Shown: piece after piece, positions 21,289-34,973 of the stretch
Position numbering within the stretch: the first letter of the stretch is position 1
How the letters are laid out: each line of letters starts with the position of its first letter
From: Galeruca laticollis
Lineage: Eukaryota > Arthropoda > Insecta > Coleoptera > Chrysomelidae
DNA length: 64,000 bases
Assembly (NCBI GenBank): GCA_963921935.1
Contig: OY998175.1
Location: forward strand, 258,755,209-258,819,208
Reading direction: 5' to 3'
The notes under the pieces: generated by a model
Seen by the model: the letters and a program-made list of their open reading frames with translations, nothing else
What the model was told of the DNA's origin: nothing
The model's database searches: none
Translations under genes and position numbers: made by a program

Positions 21289-23116
21289 TTATTGCTTAAT
21301 TTCATTTCTATTTTCATTATCATATCTTCTATCAAAGTTTCTAGGATCTCTTTTATTTTCAAAGTATGTATTATCATTGTTTCTATTGCCATTTCCATAT
21401 CTTCGGTCTTCATTTCTGTAATTTCTATTTTCATTTCTAATATTTCTGTCTGTATATCTAACATTTCTTCGATTATTAAAGTCCCTGTTTCTATAGTTTC
21501 TATTTTCATATGTATTATTCATATCTCTTCTGTAATGTTCATCTCCATTCCCCTTATTCCATTAGAATTTTTAATTTCATTTCTTTTTTCATTGTGACTT
21601 CTTTCAAGTCTAAGTGAATAATTTGATAATCCTTCCATCGTCTTAATATTTTGTATCCCAATAGTTTCAGATACTTGTTGGTCAAAATGTCCGGAAATAT
21701 ATAAAACCATTTCTTCTTCTCGCATGCTTGGCTCCAAATACTGTGCGTTGTTGTACATTTTCATTGCATATGCATTGAAATTTTTACTTTGGTTATAATC
21801 AAATTTCCCAAAGTATAGTTTCTCTCTGAAACTCGCCTGTTGTATCTCCCCCCAAAAATATTTTGAAAATTGTTTTTCAAATTCTCCAAAATCAGCTATT
21901 TGTTCCTCTTTATTGCAAAACCACGATAAAGCATGTCCAGATAACATTCTTCTAATAATGATTTTTTTCTCTACCATGTCCCTTATTCCTCTCATCCTAC
22001 TTTTGATTATTTTGATAAATACTTTTGGGTGAATTACATTTATATTTCCATCGAATTTCACCCCAAAGTCGATATTTCCAGTCTGTATCATTCCACCTCC
22101 ATTCCGTTTAAGAATATCTTCTATTTCATTTACAGTTTCTTGTAATTTTCTATTCATTTCCTCCAATTCCTTGTTAAATAATTCATCTATATTTTCAGTC
22201 CTTTTTATACATGTTCCTGTTTGTTCTTCTATTCTTCCATTTAAGTCTTTAAATTTCTTATTTAAATTCTGATCATATATTTGCATTACTTCTTCATTTG
22301 TTTGTCCTTGTACTTTAATAGCCCGTATCTCTTCAATTATATTCTCATTTTGTTTCTCGACTTCTAGTTGAATTACTCCAGATAAATTTTCTTCTAGGCA
22401 TCTTCCTAATTCCTTAACATCTTCTACCACCTTCTTGTTAATATCTTCTCTGATTTTACTGCCAACTTCTTGAATTTCCATGCGTAAATTTTCATTCTGG
22501 CCCTTCATATCTTCTTTCACCTTCTCAATTTTCTTTCTAAATTCATTATTCTCTTCTCTAATTTTCTTAATCTCCTTCAAATTTTCAATTTTCCCTTCTT
22601 CTATTTTCTTTTCCAATCTGTCCATTTTTCCGGTGATATGGTTAATATCCCCCTCAATCTCTTCCTTCATCGTATCAATCTTTTCATTTAAATATCCACT
22701 TATATTATTCATATCTTCACGCATACTAATCATATTCTCATTTTGCCTGTCCATTTTTCCATTTAAATCTTCACTCATATTATTCATATTTCCATTCATG
22801 TTGTACATATTCTCCTCTTGTTTATCCATCTTTCCATTCATTTTATTTATATCTCCCCAATATTCTTTTCCATATTCTCCATCATCATTTGAAGCATACT
22901 CTTTACGTCCGTATCCTCTTTTCCTTTTGATTGTTGTTTGTCCTCTTGTCCTGTTTCTTCTGACAGTGGTGCATCTTCTTCTGATTGCTGTCCTCCCTGC
23001 TCCAAATATTGCACCTGAAAATCACCCTTATTATGTCTTCTTTCTTCTCTTTGTTCCTCAGATCCACTTTCAACTCCTACCTGTTTACCATCCCTTAATG
23101 TCATTCTTCTTTCCAT
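21289..23116 (-). pseudogene. gag: Gag of LTR-D in three frames
   Basis: Start MERRMTLRDGKQVG at 23116. The first frame runs to 22847, a shift near 22850 leads to 22841-21519 (440 residues), and a second shift near 21520 leads to an Asn/Arg/Tyr-rich tail (21522-21289). Domains: acidic N terminus; heptad-like repeats (NGNMNNM, NGKMDRQNENM); long coiled coil; and a full capsid-like domain with HPKVFIKIIKSR, WFCNKEEQ, YFWGEIQQASFREKLYFGKFD-type motifs and MREEEMVLYISGHF, closely matching LTR-A. The tail lacks CCHC knuckles. Two frameshifts make the present copy defective unless frameshifting occurs, and nothing supports that. Confidence 0.85.
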
Positions 23117-23167
23117 GGTCGATACTTAATTTCTTTATATTTATGCTAATAGTGACAAATCTATTTT

Positions 23168-23185
23168 GCCCCACGTTGGGCGCCA
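23168..23185 (-). other. Primer binding site of LTR-D
   Basis: The minus strand reads TGGCGCCCAACGTGGGGC, a perfect copy of the consensus complementary to an insect tRNA-Lys 3' end, directly after the 5' LTR. Confidence 0.85.
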
Positions 23186-24699
23186 ATTATTATATTTGCA
23201 ATGTTCTTTAATTATATTTGCCCCACGTTCGGGTGACAAATTATTGTATATATCTAATCTTTCCTATTTTTTGCCACTTCGCAATTTGGGTTTAAGAAAT
23301 ATGTTATTGTGAAAATACCTTTGCCTATAAAATTTTTAATGACAGCAGTTGTCAAATTAATATGCCGGGCTAAATAAATATTGAATTTTATATAATGAAA
23401 GATAAATCAATACAACACCAATCAACTCACTCTGTTCTCAGGGAGGGATCAAAGATTTCAACTAATAATTCAAATTTGTAAATTTTCAAATAATTCTCTA
23501 AATTACGTATCACACTATTCAAATCTACAGTAACTGTTTATCCAGTACACTATAAGACAATTTAAATTATCTTATGACATATATGAATTTACTGTCAGGA
23601 GATTAACTAAATGTCACTTATTATACTAAATTTTCTATAGTATAAAAATTACCAAATATAATGAAAATGAATATGAAAAGAGAGCCAAAGAGATTTGGAA
23701 TTCAAATTTATATAATATATTATCAAAATAACACTCACAAAAATTAAAACTCTTCAAAAAATATCATAAACGCATAAACAAAGATAGAATTTTCTATCAA
23801 ACCTTAATATTAAAAACAATCTATGTTAGAAATTTCCTATCTAAATAAATTTAACGGAAAATTCAAAATGTCTAAATTTATACTTGATATCTGTCAATGT
23901 AAAATACGTAAACTTTCCTGTAAATTGTCTGTTCCCAAAATTGTCTGCACTTGACGTAGAATTTTATATAAGTAACGTTACTATAATTTAATCATAAGAT
24001 GCATCTATTTTCGAAATAATTTTGATCAAAGGCCTATTAATTCTCGAGAATAATATATAATATGGACTGGACTCACCAAACTGGATACTAGAAGATCTCG
24101 TACGTATTCTAAAACGTATTTTTAGAATTTCTGGAACAAAGTTTCCAAATCAATAATTTAGAAAACGCGAAAAACACTTGAACTTTAGCGGTAATTCTTT
24201 GTGAATAGTACACGCACTGGCTTTACAAAAGGCAAGATATGTTGAACTGATAACGATTATATAAACTCCCTAATATTCAAAATTAAATTTGAGACAACTC
24301 TTATTATGATGTTGTCTCATGGGGATTTCAAATTCAACTAACTAAAATGTTTCAATGAATGATTCTCTTCTCCTTTGGTTACCTAGCATTCTTTTTTCCA
24401 AGAAAATTACAAATTTACGTTTTTATATACCAAGAGAGATTTTCATTATTTTATTTATAAGTGCCATTTTGCTAATAGAGACATCTGTATTCTGGTTTTT
24501 CAAATCGTTTTAAAATCTATCTGTCATTAGGTCTATTCTGCAGTAATGTCGTATGAAATTGAAATGTCAAATTTCATTGGTATATTGAACCTTTCAAATT
24601 ATTGATAATACAGTGTGTATTACTCGTATTACATCTAAATATGCATATTTTCTTTATTTCAATGTTTTCTATAGAATTTAAATAGAGGATATGTATTAA
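23186..24699 (-). repeat. 5' LTR of LTR-D with an extra 470-base block
   Basis: Matches 19279-20333 on either side of a block (about 23595-24064) absent from the 3' LTR. A second, degenerate primer-site motif (GCCCCACGTTCGGGTGACA, 23220-23238) lies 52 bases inside the LTR. Confidence 0.8.
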
Positions 24700-24714
24700 T
24701 ATATATACAAATAT

Positions 24715-24792
<78 letters not shown>
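24700..24792. repeat. (TA)n microsatellite after LTR-D
   Basis: About 90 bases of TA with a few interruptions, starting where the LTR-D 5' LTR ends. Confidence 0.9.
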
Positions 24793-24794
<2 letters not shown>

Positions 24795-24828
24795 TTTTGC
24801 TTTTTTTTGGTTCTTGGTCTTTTTTATT

Positions 24829-25319
24829 TCATTATATATTGTTTATTTCATATTTTCGGGATTGAGGACCATTTTAAAAGACATTTAACTAGTAGTTAAT
24901 ACATTTTTTTTAACGTTTCGGTCTTTCCGTGACCTTCATCAGAAATAAAATTTTTGTTAAAACTTCGACAGAACGTTCATTTGATTATTCAATATATTTT
25001 ATAGATGTTTTAGGACGCATCACATAACAGAATATAACTCTCACCCAAACAAAACGAACATTTTAAAAAAATGACATTCATTGATAAAAATTTGTATTGG
25101 AATATGCAATATCCTTATCCTTATATTCTGTTATGTGATGCGTCCTAAAACATCTATAAAATATATTGAATAATCAAATGAACGTTCTGTCGAAGTTTTA
25201 ACAAAAATTTTATTTCTGATGAAGGTCATGGAAAGACCAAAACGTTGAATAAAAATGTATTAACTACTAGTTAAATGTCTTTAAAAATGGCCTCAATCCC
25301 AAGAATATAAAATAAACTA

Positions 25320-25335
<16 letters not shown>
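24829..25335. mobile_element. Palindromic Penelope-like terminal element with hammerhead cores
   Basis: Two arms of about 210 bases (24829-25036 and 25122-25335) are inverted copies with few mismatches around an 85-base centre. Each carries CTGATGA, then a GGTC/GACC stem, then a GAAACG-type box: intact on the minus strand at 24943-24915, and with GAAA changed to AAAA on the plus strand at 25217-25245. Such motifs are known from the pseudo-LTRs of PLEs. There is no coding sequence. It is bounded by (TA)n on both sides. Best read as two PLE ends head-to-head after loss of the body, or a non-autonomous derivative. Confidence 0.7.
24915..24943 (-). ncRNA. Hammerhead-ribozyme-like core, apparently intact
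   Basis: Minus strand: CTGATGA, a 4-bp stem GGTC...GACC with a 7-base loop, then GAAACG. Both conserved boxes of a hammerhead are present. Helices I and III and the cleavage triplet were not verified. Confidence 0.6.

Positions 25336-25375
<40 letters not shown>
25327..25375. repeat. (TA)n microsatellite
   Basis: A TA run between the PLE palindrome and the RTE fragment. Confidence 0.9.
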
Positions 25376-25377
<2 letters not shown>

Positions 25378-25849
25378 CATTTCCATGTGGGCCCATTGTT
25401 GTCTATTGCTAGCTATGCGACCCCAAGTTGATCCTGCAAGTTTCTTTATGTCGTAGTCTCATCTTAAGTTGGGGCGTCTTCTTGGTCTTTTCACGCCTCG
25501 GGGATACCATTGCGTTATCTTTGTGATCCATCTATCGTCTGTCCTTCTAGCGACATGCCCCGCTCATTGCCACTTTAGGGATCTGATTCTATTTATGACA
25601 TCTATCACTTGGGTCTTTTGTCTGATCCATTCAAGCTTTTTTCTATCTTCCCTTGTTATTCCAAGCATGAATCGTTCCATAGACGTTTGCGTTACCTGGA
25701 GTTTTCTAATAATATCAGTTTTTAGGGTCCAGGTTTCACAGCCGTACGTTAATACTGGTAGTACGCATGGGAATGGAGTATATAAATATGTAAAGGGAGG
25801 CTACACCATAACAAAAGGGTTGAATAAGCTGCATATGATGATGATGATG
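25376..25849 (+). mobile_element. RTE-clade LINE fragment with internal inversion
   Basis: 25376-25766 is the reverse complement of the C-terminal coding end and 3' end of the RTE found at 54960-55380 (FTPRGYHCVIFVIHLS on the plus strand corresponds to minus-strand coding). At about 25767 the sequence flips to the sense strand, running through GGCTACACCATAACAAAA into a (ATG)n tail near 25838-25849. A sense 3' end preceded by an inverted upstream segment is the signature of twin-primed LINE integration. It does not encode a usable protein. Confidence 0.75.
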
Positions 25850-25850
25850 A

Positions 25851-25856
<6 letters not shown>

Positions 25857-25941
<85 letters not shown>
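25857..25941. repeat. (TA)n microsatellite, left flank of LTR-E
   Basis: About 85 bases of TA ending at the first base of the LTR-E 5' LTR. Confidence 0.92.
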
Positions 25942-25943
<2 letters not shown>

Positions 25944-27970
25944 AACATAATTCAAGAACACAGAAACTAAAATAATATAACTCATATCAGCATACTACAC
26001 AGAATTATATAAACCAGTACCGGTTAATCAAAATATTTCCAATATACAGAAGAATTAATGCAGTATTTAAAAAAACTGTATATGTCTTACATGTACAAAA
26101 TATTCTGGAGCATATATACATCATCTGTTAAGTGTTAGAGAATTATTAGCACCTATTTTGATCAGGATACATAATATCTATTACCTTATAAAAGTAAAAA
26201 AATATATATATATATATAGAGGAGATAGTTCTCCACTACTTAGATGGAAGTATAATTGAAATTCTCACTCTCACAAATATATTGGAGTTTGGAACATTTG
26301 ATTGAATATCTTTAATATGATACCAAAAGAATTTATTGATGAAATAAGCTATTCATAATGGAATACAATATATGAGCAATAGTAATAAGAAATTTGAATA
26401 AAAAGAATGAGACTTACCTTTGAACACAGTAGTTCATTTAAGAAGCATATCGAAAATCCATTGTAAGTAATAAATCAAAATTCCTTAATTAAAAGAAACA
26501 TGTAATCCATATTCTAAAAATATTCATTGAACATTAATAATAGTTATAGTAAATAAACATGTAATAATTTAATTATTTAACATTTAGAGAGTTTTGGTTA
26601 TATATATCAAATAATGTCAGAAATGTCAAAAAAATCATTTTATAAATTGACTGGAATAAGGTTATAAATTGAAAAAGAAGCAGAACCATAGAAATCTATA
26701 TTTATTGAGTCAAGAAAGATGTGAATTTTATGGTTTGTAATTATATATTAGGAATTAGAAAATTAATCTGAAATCAAGATATTTATGATTTCGGATAGCA
26801 ACGAAAAATAAAAAGGCAGGTTGGTTGTTGATTTTTGAATAATGATAGAAGTCGGAGATTAGAAAACTTAAATGGTGGAAGAATTTAAAAAGATAGAATT
26901 AAGTTATTGTACAAAGAAGTGAGTGATTCCATATATTAATTCGAAATAGCTAGTATAAGGCTATTAAAATAATAATTTCTACGAAGATATATACAATATA
27001 TAAAAAAAATACATGTTATTGGAGGCTATGGTACAAATGAAAGAGTCATTTCAAATTGAATAATCAGTTGATGTGGTACGGAATCGTAATGTAAAGTTCC
27101 TGAATAAGATATTAAGTATTGATTGGGAATTCGAAGCTGAAGAATAATAAAAATTACAAACACGTGTTACCTGTAACAAGAAATCTAATAAAAAAAACAT
27201 CTCCATCTGGACGACATATTTATGCATGACATGGTTTTTTAACAGACAGAATTTCAAGAAAGGAATATTAGTGGTTGAGAGGTTAGTGTTTCTTTTTATC
27301 TTTGTTGGTACCAACATTCGGGTTAGAAATTTTTAATAAAAGTAATAAGAATTAGTATCTGAAACTATTAAACATATCAAAAGCATTAATAAAGAAAGGT
27401 AATAACATAGACTTGAGTACTTACCATTTATATTTAACAAATATTTTATTGTTTGACATTTCAATATTATATTAGTATTTAAGATAGTTCATCACTTACT
27501 TTAAATTTATAATACATAATTCTTGATCAATATAATATAGTTGTTGTATTAAAGGTATTCTTGAAACTATTGTTTATGTTCAGATAAATATTACTTCAAC
27601 TGCTGATATAAGTGACAGTTGGAATCGATTATTCTACTGATAATTTCCATCTATTCTAATTGTGAGACAAAATCGATTGCTATATTGAAAGTTTCTATAC
27701 ATAGGCGCACCAATTAATATAAAAAATATAATATCAGTTATTTGAATGATTCATATTATGTAAAATATTGTAGATATAGAGTTAAAATCACTTCCAGATC
27801 CCAAAGAGTAGTAAGCGTTTCTCATGCTCTCCACATAAATATATAAATACATAAAAAATTTTCTTTACTTCATTACTGAGCTAGCTATACTAGAGTTGAA
27901 TATATTAAATTGATAATATAACAATTATAGTGGTATTGTCGGCAAAGTATACAACTATAACAATCCATTA
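25942..27970 (+). repeat. 5' LTR of LTR-E
   Basis: About 2.03 kb. It includes an internal (TA)n of about 18 bases at 26201, GAGAGGTTAGTGTTT near 27279, CTCATGCTCTCC near 27819 and GAGCTAGC near 27883. The paired copy at 30645 agrees throughout. Confidence 0.88.
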
Positions 27971-27976
27971 AAAATT

Positions 27977-27995
27977 TGGCGGCCGACCGTGGGGC
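27977..27995 (+). other. Primer binding site of LTR-E
   Basis: TGGCGGCCGACCGTGGGGC differs slightly from the Lys-type consensus seen intact in LTR-D and lies six bases after the LTR end. Confidence 0.8.
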
Positions 27996-28055
27996 AAATT
28001 AAGATTTTTTCGTGATAAGAAGGTTTTAAAAACATTAGAATTAGATACAATTAAA

Positions 28056-29181
28056 ATGGCAAAGAGAATGATGCTTAGGGACGGAAAACAAATAGGTTTG
28101 GAAGGCAGATCAGATGAGGAACAAGAAGAAAGGAGACGTGGAATGGGAGATTCAGATGTAGAGGAACAAACCTTAATAGATAAAGAAAGTGAAGAATCAA
28201 GGGAACAGCAGGATAGTAGACAAGACAGGCAGGATAGAGTAAGCAGAGGAGATCAAATAATGGAATTTTTAATTAATTTGAATGGGAAGATAGATAATAT
28301 GAGGGGAGATTTGAATGGGAAGATAGATAATATGAGGGGAGATTTGAATGGAAAGATGGACAAGATGAATGGGAACATGAATGATTTAAATGAACAGGAT
28401 GGAAAAGAAAATAGAAGAGGTGAAGATGGAAGGTTTGAAGGAAATTAAGAAACTTAGGGAGGAATATGAAGAATTTAGAAAACAGATAGATAAAATTAAA
28501 ATTGGTATAAAAGAAGAAAATACGAATTTGAGAGTAGAACTTCAGGAACATAGAATTAAAATAAAAGAAACAATTGAAAAACAGGTAGAAGAAGAAGTTC
28601 AAAAACTAGGAAGATGTTTAGAAGAAAATTTATCAGGAGCAATTCAAGTAGAAGTGAAGAAACAAAATGAGAATACAATTGAAGAAATACAGTCTATAAA
28701 AGTACAAGAACAAACAAATGAGGAAATAATGCAAATGTATGAACAGAATTTAAATAAGAAATTTAATGACTCAAATGGAAGGATAGAAAAACAAACAGGA
28801 ACGTGTAAAAAAAGGAGAGAAAGTATAGAGAAATTAGTTAATTGGGAATTAAAAGAAATGAACAGACGATTACAAGAAACTAAGGAAGAAATAGATGAAA
28901 CCATAAGACTAATTGAAGAACCAATAATTTACACAGAGAATGGCGAAATCAGAGTGAAACTTAAGAGAAACATGAAAATAATTGATCCAAGAATATTTAT
29001 TAAGAGAATTGAAAATGAAAGAAATCGAATTGAGATTATGGTGGATATGAAAATAATAAAAAGCAACTTCAATGATATGGAAGAATTTGAGATGCAAATT
29101 TCAATGCATTTATGGGAAGAAATTGATGAGATATGGGACTTCAAAACTAAAAAAATTATGGTGGTGAACAGAAAGAAGTAA
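28056..29181 (+). pseudogene. gag: Gag-like coiled-coil protein of LTR-E, one frameshift
   Basis: Start MAKRMMLRDGKQIG, as in LTR-B. The first frame (28056-28448) has an acidic region and NGKIDNMRGDL repeats, including two exact tandem copies of a 33-base unit near 28281-28346. A single shift near 28390-28400 leads to the frame ending at 29181: charged coiled coil, QTNEEIMQMYEQNLNKKF, EKQTGTCKKR, then a shortened capsid segment (DPRIFIKRIENERN, then MHLWEEIDEIWDFKTKK). As in LTR-B, the central capsid motifs WFCN and ASFREKLYFGKFD are missing. The shared shortening shows LTR-B and LTR-E form a lineage apart from LTR-A and LTR-D. Confidence 0.82.
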
Positions 29182-29399
29182 CAGAAACCAATAGGGAATC
29201 AAACAATAAGAGAAGAGAATAAGACGAAGTTTAGGAAAAGAAAATAAAATTGAATTATATGACAGGATTATGGGAACGAAATCTGGAAAACGAAAAGGAA
29301 TTGTACATGCTAAACAATGGATTTAAAAACGATGTGTACATAAAAGGTTTATGATTAACAAGTAATATTTAAAAACATATTTGAATAGAAATTATATAA

Positions 29400-30170
29400 A
29401 CATGGATTGATAATAGAAGAAATGATAGACATGTTGATATGAATTATGGAAATGAAAATAGAAGTTACAGAAATAAAAAACGAATATATGGAAATGGAGA
29501 TAAAATTTATGACAACAAGTATTGTGAGAATAGAAGAAATTTTAGAAACTTTGATAGAAGATATGATAATGAAAATAGAAATGAAATTAAGCAACAAAAT
29601 AGATGGACAGGATGAAATAATTACATTTATAGGAACAAACGGACGGAAGTTATATGAACTAGGCAAATATATGATACAAAAGATTGAATTAAAGGATGAA
29701 AAAGAAGTTGATATGTAAGCATAGTCGATGAAGAAGTTAGAAACAGACATAGTTATTGATGAATTGATGAAATATAAGGAAATAATTGATTTTGAATCGA
29801 TAGATAGAATTAAATGGTAAAATAATTGAATTCGAGGAGGTAAATATGAAAGTATTGGCAATTGAAGAGGATAATAGGAAGTTATGGAATATAAAGAGGA
29901 ATGGAATTATGGTAGAATTGGAGTTAGTGAGTGGAAATAAGGAATATGAAGAGAAAGTGAAGAGTTTGATGATGAAATATGAAGGATTGATTGAAAAAGA
30001 AATTAGACTGGCTAACCATTATGAGTGTGAGATAGAATAAATAGAAGATGTGAAAAGTAATAGTAATTGGACAGAATGTAATGAAGAATATTATGAAGTT
30101 ATAAATGAATTATTAAAGACGTATAACAAAAGAATTTCGAAGGAACTAAGGGTTGCTTAACTAAAATATC
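29400..30170 (+). pseudogene. Protease/pol scraps of LTR-E
   Basis: Short frames: 29446-29718, with TFIGTNGRKLYELGKYMIQ resembling the protease region of LTR-A, and 29846-30040 (KVKSLMMKYEGLIEKEIRLA), which resembles the pol linker of LTR-A (KTLLGKHKRLFNEEVCVA). No protease active site, RT or integrase. The same scraps occur in LTR-D, so the loss may predate both insertions. Confidence 0.5.
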
Positions 30171-30633
30171 GATGTAATAAAGGAGAAGAATACTGAGAAA
30201 TGTTAAAGTAAAATCATATCCAAATATTACAGATCATAGAAGAAATTGATCAACATGTATATAGGGAATTTTAGAATAACAAATAACATTCCGTTACATG
30301 AAATTTCAATAGATATAGTAGATTTAAGAAGTTTTATGGGAATTAGGAATAATAGTTTAATTTGATACAAGATAATTTTGAGATATGTTGATAATTATTT
30401 AATAGATAATATTATGTTACTAATTTATGAATAGTTAGATTTAGTGTAGATATATGATAGGTATTAGAGATATAATAATAGATTGGGAAATCAATCGCCG
30501 TATTCAAAGAACATAATGAAAGAAGGATAATACACAAATTTAGATTTGCCTCAAGAAAAAAAAAATTAATTTTAAATTGGAAATTTAAATGTGAAGAAGA
30601 TCTCAAGGTATTGAGAACTCTTAAAATTTAAAT
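30171..30633. other. LTR-E internal noncoding segment
   Basis: AT-rich with no frame, leading into the polypurine tract. Similar sequence in inverse orientation occurs in LTR-D near 20340-20750. Confidence 0.4.
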
Positions 30634-30644
30634 TTGAGGGGATT
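30634..30644 (+). other. Polypurine tract of LTR-E
   Basis: TTGAGGGGATT immediately before the 3' LTR start. Confidence 0.75.
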
Positions 30645-32818
<2,174 letters not shown>

Positions 32819-32915
32819 ACAATATAACGGTGGGAAACCCCAAAAGAACCAAGGAGGAAGGAATGAAAGTTCTTAGTTAGCTTCTTAAGTAAATGCCTTT
32901 ATTCCAAGTTCAAGC

Positions 32916-32943
32916 TTTCGTTTGTGATTACAAACTTCATCAC
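32916..32943 (-). ncRNA. Degenerate hammerhead-like core in PLE-1 left arm
   Basis: Minus strand: GTGATGA in place of CTGATGA, a GTTTGT/ACAAAC stem with loop AATC, then GAAAGCTTG. The changed first base of the box would be expected to impair activity. Confidence 0.5.
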
Positions 32944-33392
32944 GATTAAACTAAAAAATATGTGGAGAACACTCCATTACAAATACGTATGAGTTAATTA
33001 TTATTACACTCACCAGAATCAGCATTAAAGCTCTAAAAATCTAGCGAACACATGGCTAAAAGAGGTGTATGGAGACATAACATCACATTTGGAAGTAATA
33101 AAAACTAATATTAAAATGGTGAAATATGTATCTGAACATGTTTAAAATCAAAAATACACGTAAACTATTGTCAACATTGATAAAAATCTACTAAAACAAA
33201 GAGGATGGATAAAGATTAACATTAAACTGTTTCTCTGCAACTACTACTAATCAGGAAATGGAGAGAGCAGAACTACACATGTCAAAAATTGATTGATGTC
33301 ATTTTTTTTTAAATTTGGAGTAGTTCTGGTGTAATTATGCCAACTCCCAGTAATTTCTTCTAAACTATATACATTTAAATTGAATTCAATGG

Positions 33393-34798
33393 TTAAGTAT
33401 TTCTGGCCAACCTATTTTTCTTGGTAAGTTGTTGTTGCAATAAGTATGTATACATTAAACTTAAGCCATCTACGTCTTTTTTGTGGTTGAGAGTATTTCT
33501 GCATTCACTAATGTAAGACATCTCTAATATCTTTCGTTGAAATATATTATTTTCTGAGTCAAGGATAATAGCATTTTCGTACTGTACTCTGTGGTCATTC
33601 TGGTTTACATGCATACTAAGGCTAGTGGCCTGTGGTTTGTTTTTACAGTCGCTTTTATGCAAAGCTAATTCCTTCGATAATTTTTGGCCAGTGTGCCCTA
33701 TGTATAACAACCCACATTCACAAGGGATACCATATACGACGCCAGACTTTTACAATTTTGGTGTTTTATCTTTTAAGTTAGAGTAGAATAGATTGAGTTT
33801 TTCACAATTGTAGTTAGCTACTACTATGTTATAATTGGAAAACAACCTAATCAATGAAGGAGACAAATTGTGTATATATTGCAATTTAGCATACCTTGAG
33901 GGTTCTGCTTCATTAGTAATTGAATTACGGCCAGTAATACCGTCATTGTTACAAAACAACAATCTATTCACAAGTTTTAAAGGATATTGATTTTTTATGA
34001 GTAAGTCCTTCAGAATTACAAGATTTTTTTGTACAAATTGTTCGTGACAAATTCTATTTTTCATAGCTAAAACTGCATTAATTTTTTGCTCTTCTGGATG
34101 GTACGAAGAAAAAGGTATGTATCTACCTGAATTAGTTGCTTTTCTATACCAATACAGACAAACAACGTTATCGGTATTTCTAACTACTTACTCGTATGTG
34201 TCTAAAAAGGGGACAGATGAGTGTGACTCCTCTTCCACCGTAAACGTAAGGTGAGAATTAAATGAATTGAAAATATTAAGTACATACTGTACTTTTTCTG
34301 CAGGAACAGCTGTAAGTAAGTCATCAACGTATTGAAATATAAATGGAAATCAAAATCAACTGTCTCTATTACAAAGTATAAAAGTTTGTTCATGACTATC
34401 TCAGTTATTGCTGGTGAGGTTGCCCCACCCATCGGAAGTACCATTTTTTGTTGATAGAACTTATTATTAAATGGAAAATAAGTGTTATTATATAAGTATT
34501 GAACAATATCTAAGAATTCTCGTTTTGAAATATTACAATGTTGTTGTATAAGAGCAAAATGTTCATCGGAAATGGTGGTAGTTAAGGTTAATGGATTATT
34601 CGTAAACAATGATACCACATCAAAAGAAACCAAAACAAAACCCTCAGGCAATTTATAATTATTTATCTTTTCTGAAAATTCAAACTAAATTTTAATTCTA
34701 AATTTATTGAAGTTACTAAAGGCCTTGTCCAGTATTAACGATATGAACTTAGCTAAAGGTTGTGTAGAAGCACCTATACCTGATCGGTCTAAGTGGTA
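33393..34798 (-). pseudogene. PLE-1 reverse transcriptase and GIY-YIG endonuclease (broken)
   Basis: Order on the minus strand: TQPLAKFISLILDKAF (about 34765-34715), RT palm motif VLVSFDVVSLFTN (about 34640-34600), LPMGGATSPAITEIVMNKLL (about 34440-34385), QYVDD with the catalytic Asp pair (about 34340-34325), a thumb segment (34064-33750), and the GIY-YIG nuclease VVYGIPCECGLLYIGHTGQ (about 33750-33680) with LALHKSDC and the C-terminal KDVDGLSLMY block ending at 33393. Frames change near 34330, 34150-34064 and 33745. PLE proteins prime reverse transcription at nicked DNA ends. This copy is inactive. Confidence 0.85.
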
Positions 34799-34945
34799 TA
34801 TCCTCCAGGGACTTTGCCTCCAACACTTACAACGGTACTTGTCCTAAATATTATGGCTTACCGAAGGTTCACAAGGTGGGTGTAATAATAATCAACTCAT
34901 GCGTATTTGTAATGGAGTGTTCTCCATATATTTTTCAGTTCAAAC

Positions 34946-34973
34946 CTGATGAAGTTTGTAATCACAAACGAAA
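34946..34973 (+). ncRNA. Hammerhead-ribozyme-like core in PLE-1 right arm
   Basis: CTGATGA, a 6-bp stem GTTTGT/ACAAAC with loop AATC, then GAAA. Both conserved hammerhead boxes are intact with a perfect helix II. Hammerheads are reported from PLE pseudo-LTRs. Helices I and III were not modelled. Confidence 0.65.

Larger units (their letters stand above)
19279..24699 (-). mobile_element. LTR-D: gag-bearing LTR retrotransposon, pol mostly lost
   Basis: Direct LTR copies at 19279-20333 and 23186-24699; the second is longer by about 470 bases. Minus-strand order: 5' LTR, primer site (23168-23185), Gag in three frames (23116-21289), protease and pol scraps, polypurine tract and 3' LTR. The pol scraps resemble the corresponding region of LTR-E (about 29580-30170), so the two share a condensed internal structure. 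(TA)n lies on both sides. Confidence 0.85.

Noticed and set aside
25749..25985. Open frames translating to long Ile-Tyr runs (also at 54847, 57250-57927 and 61427)
   Set aside because: They are translations of (TA)n microsatellites, not proteins.
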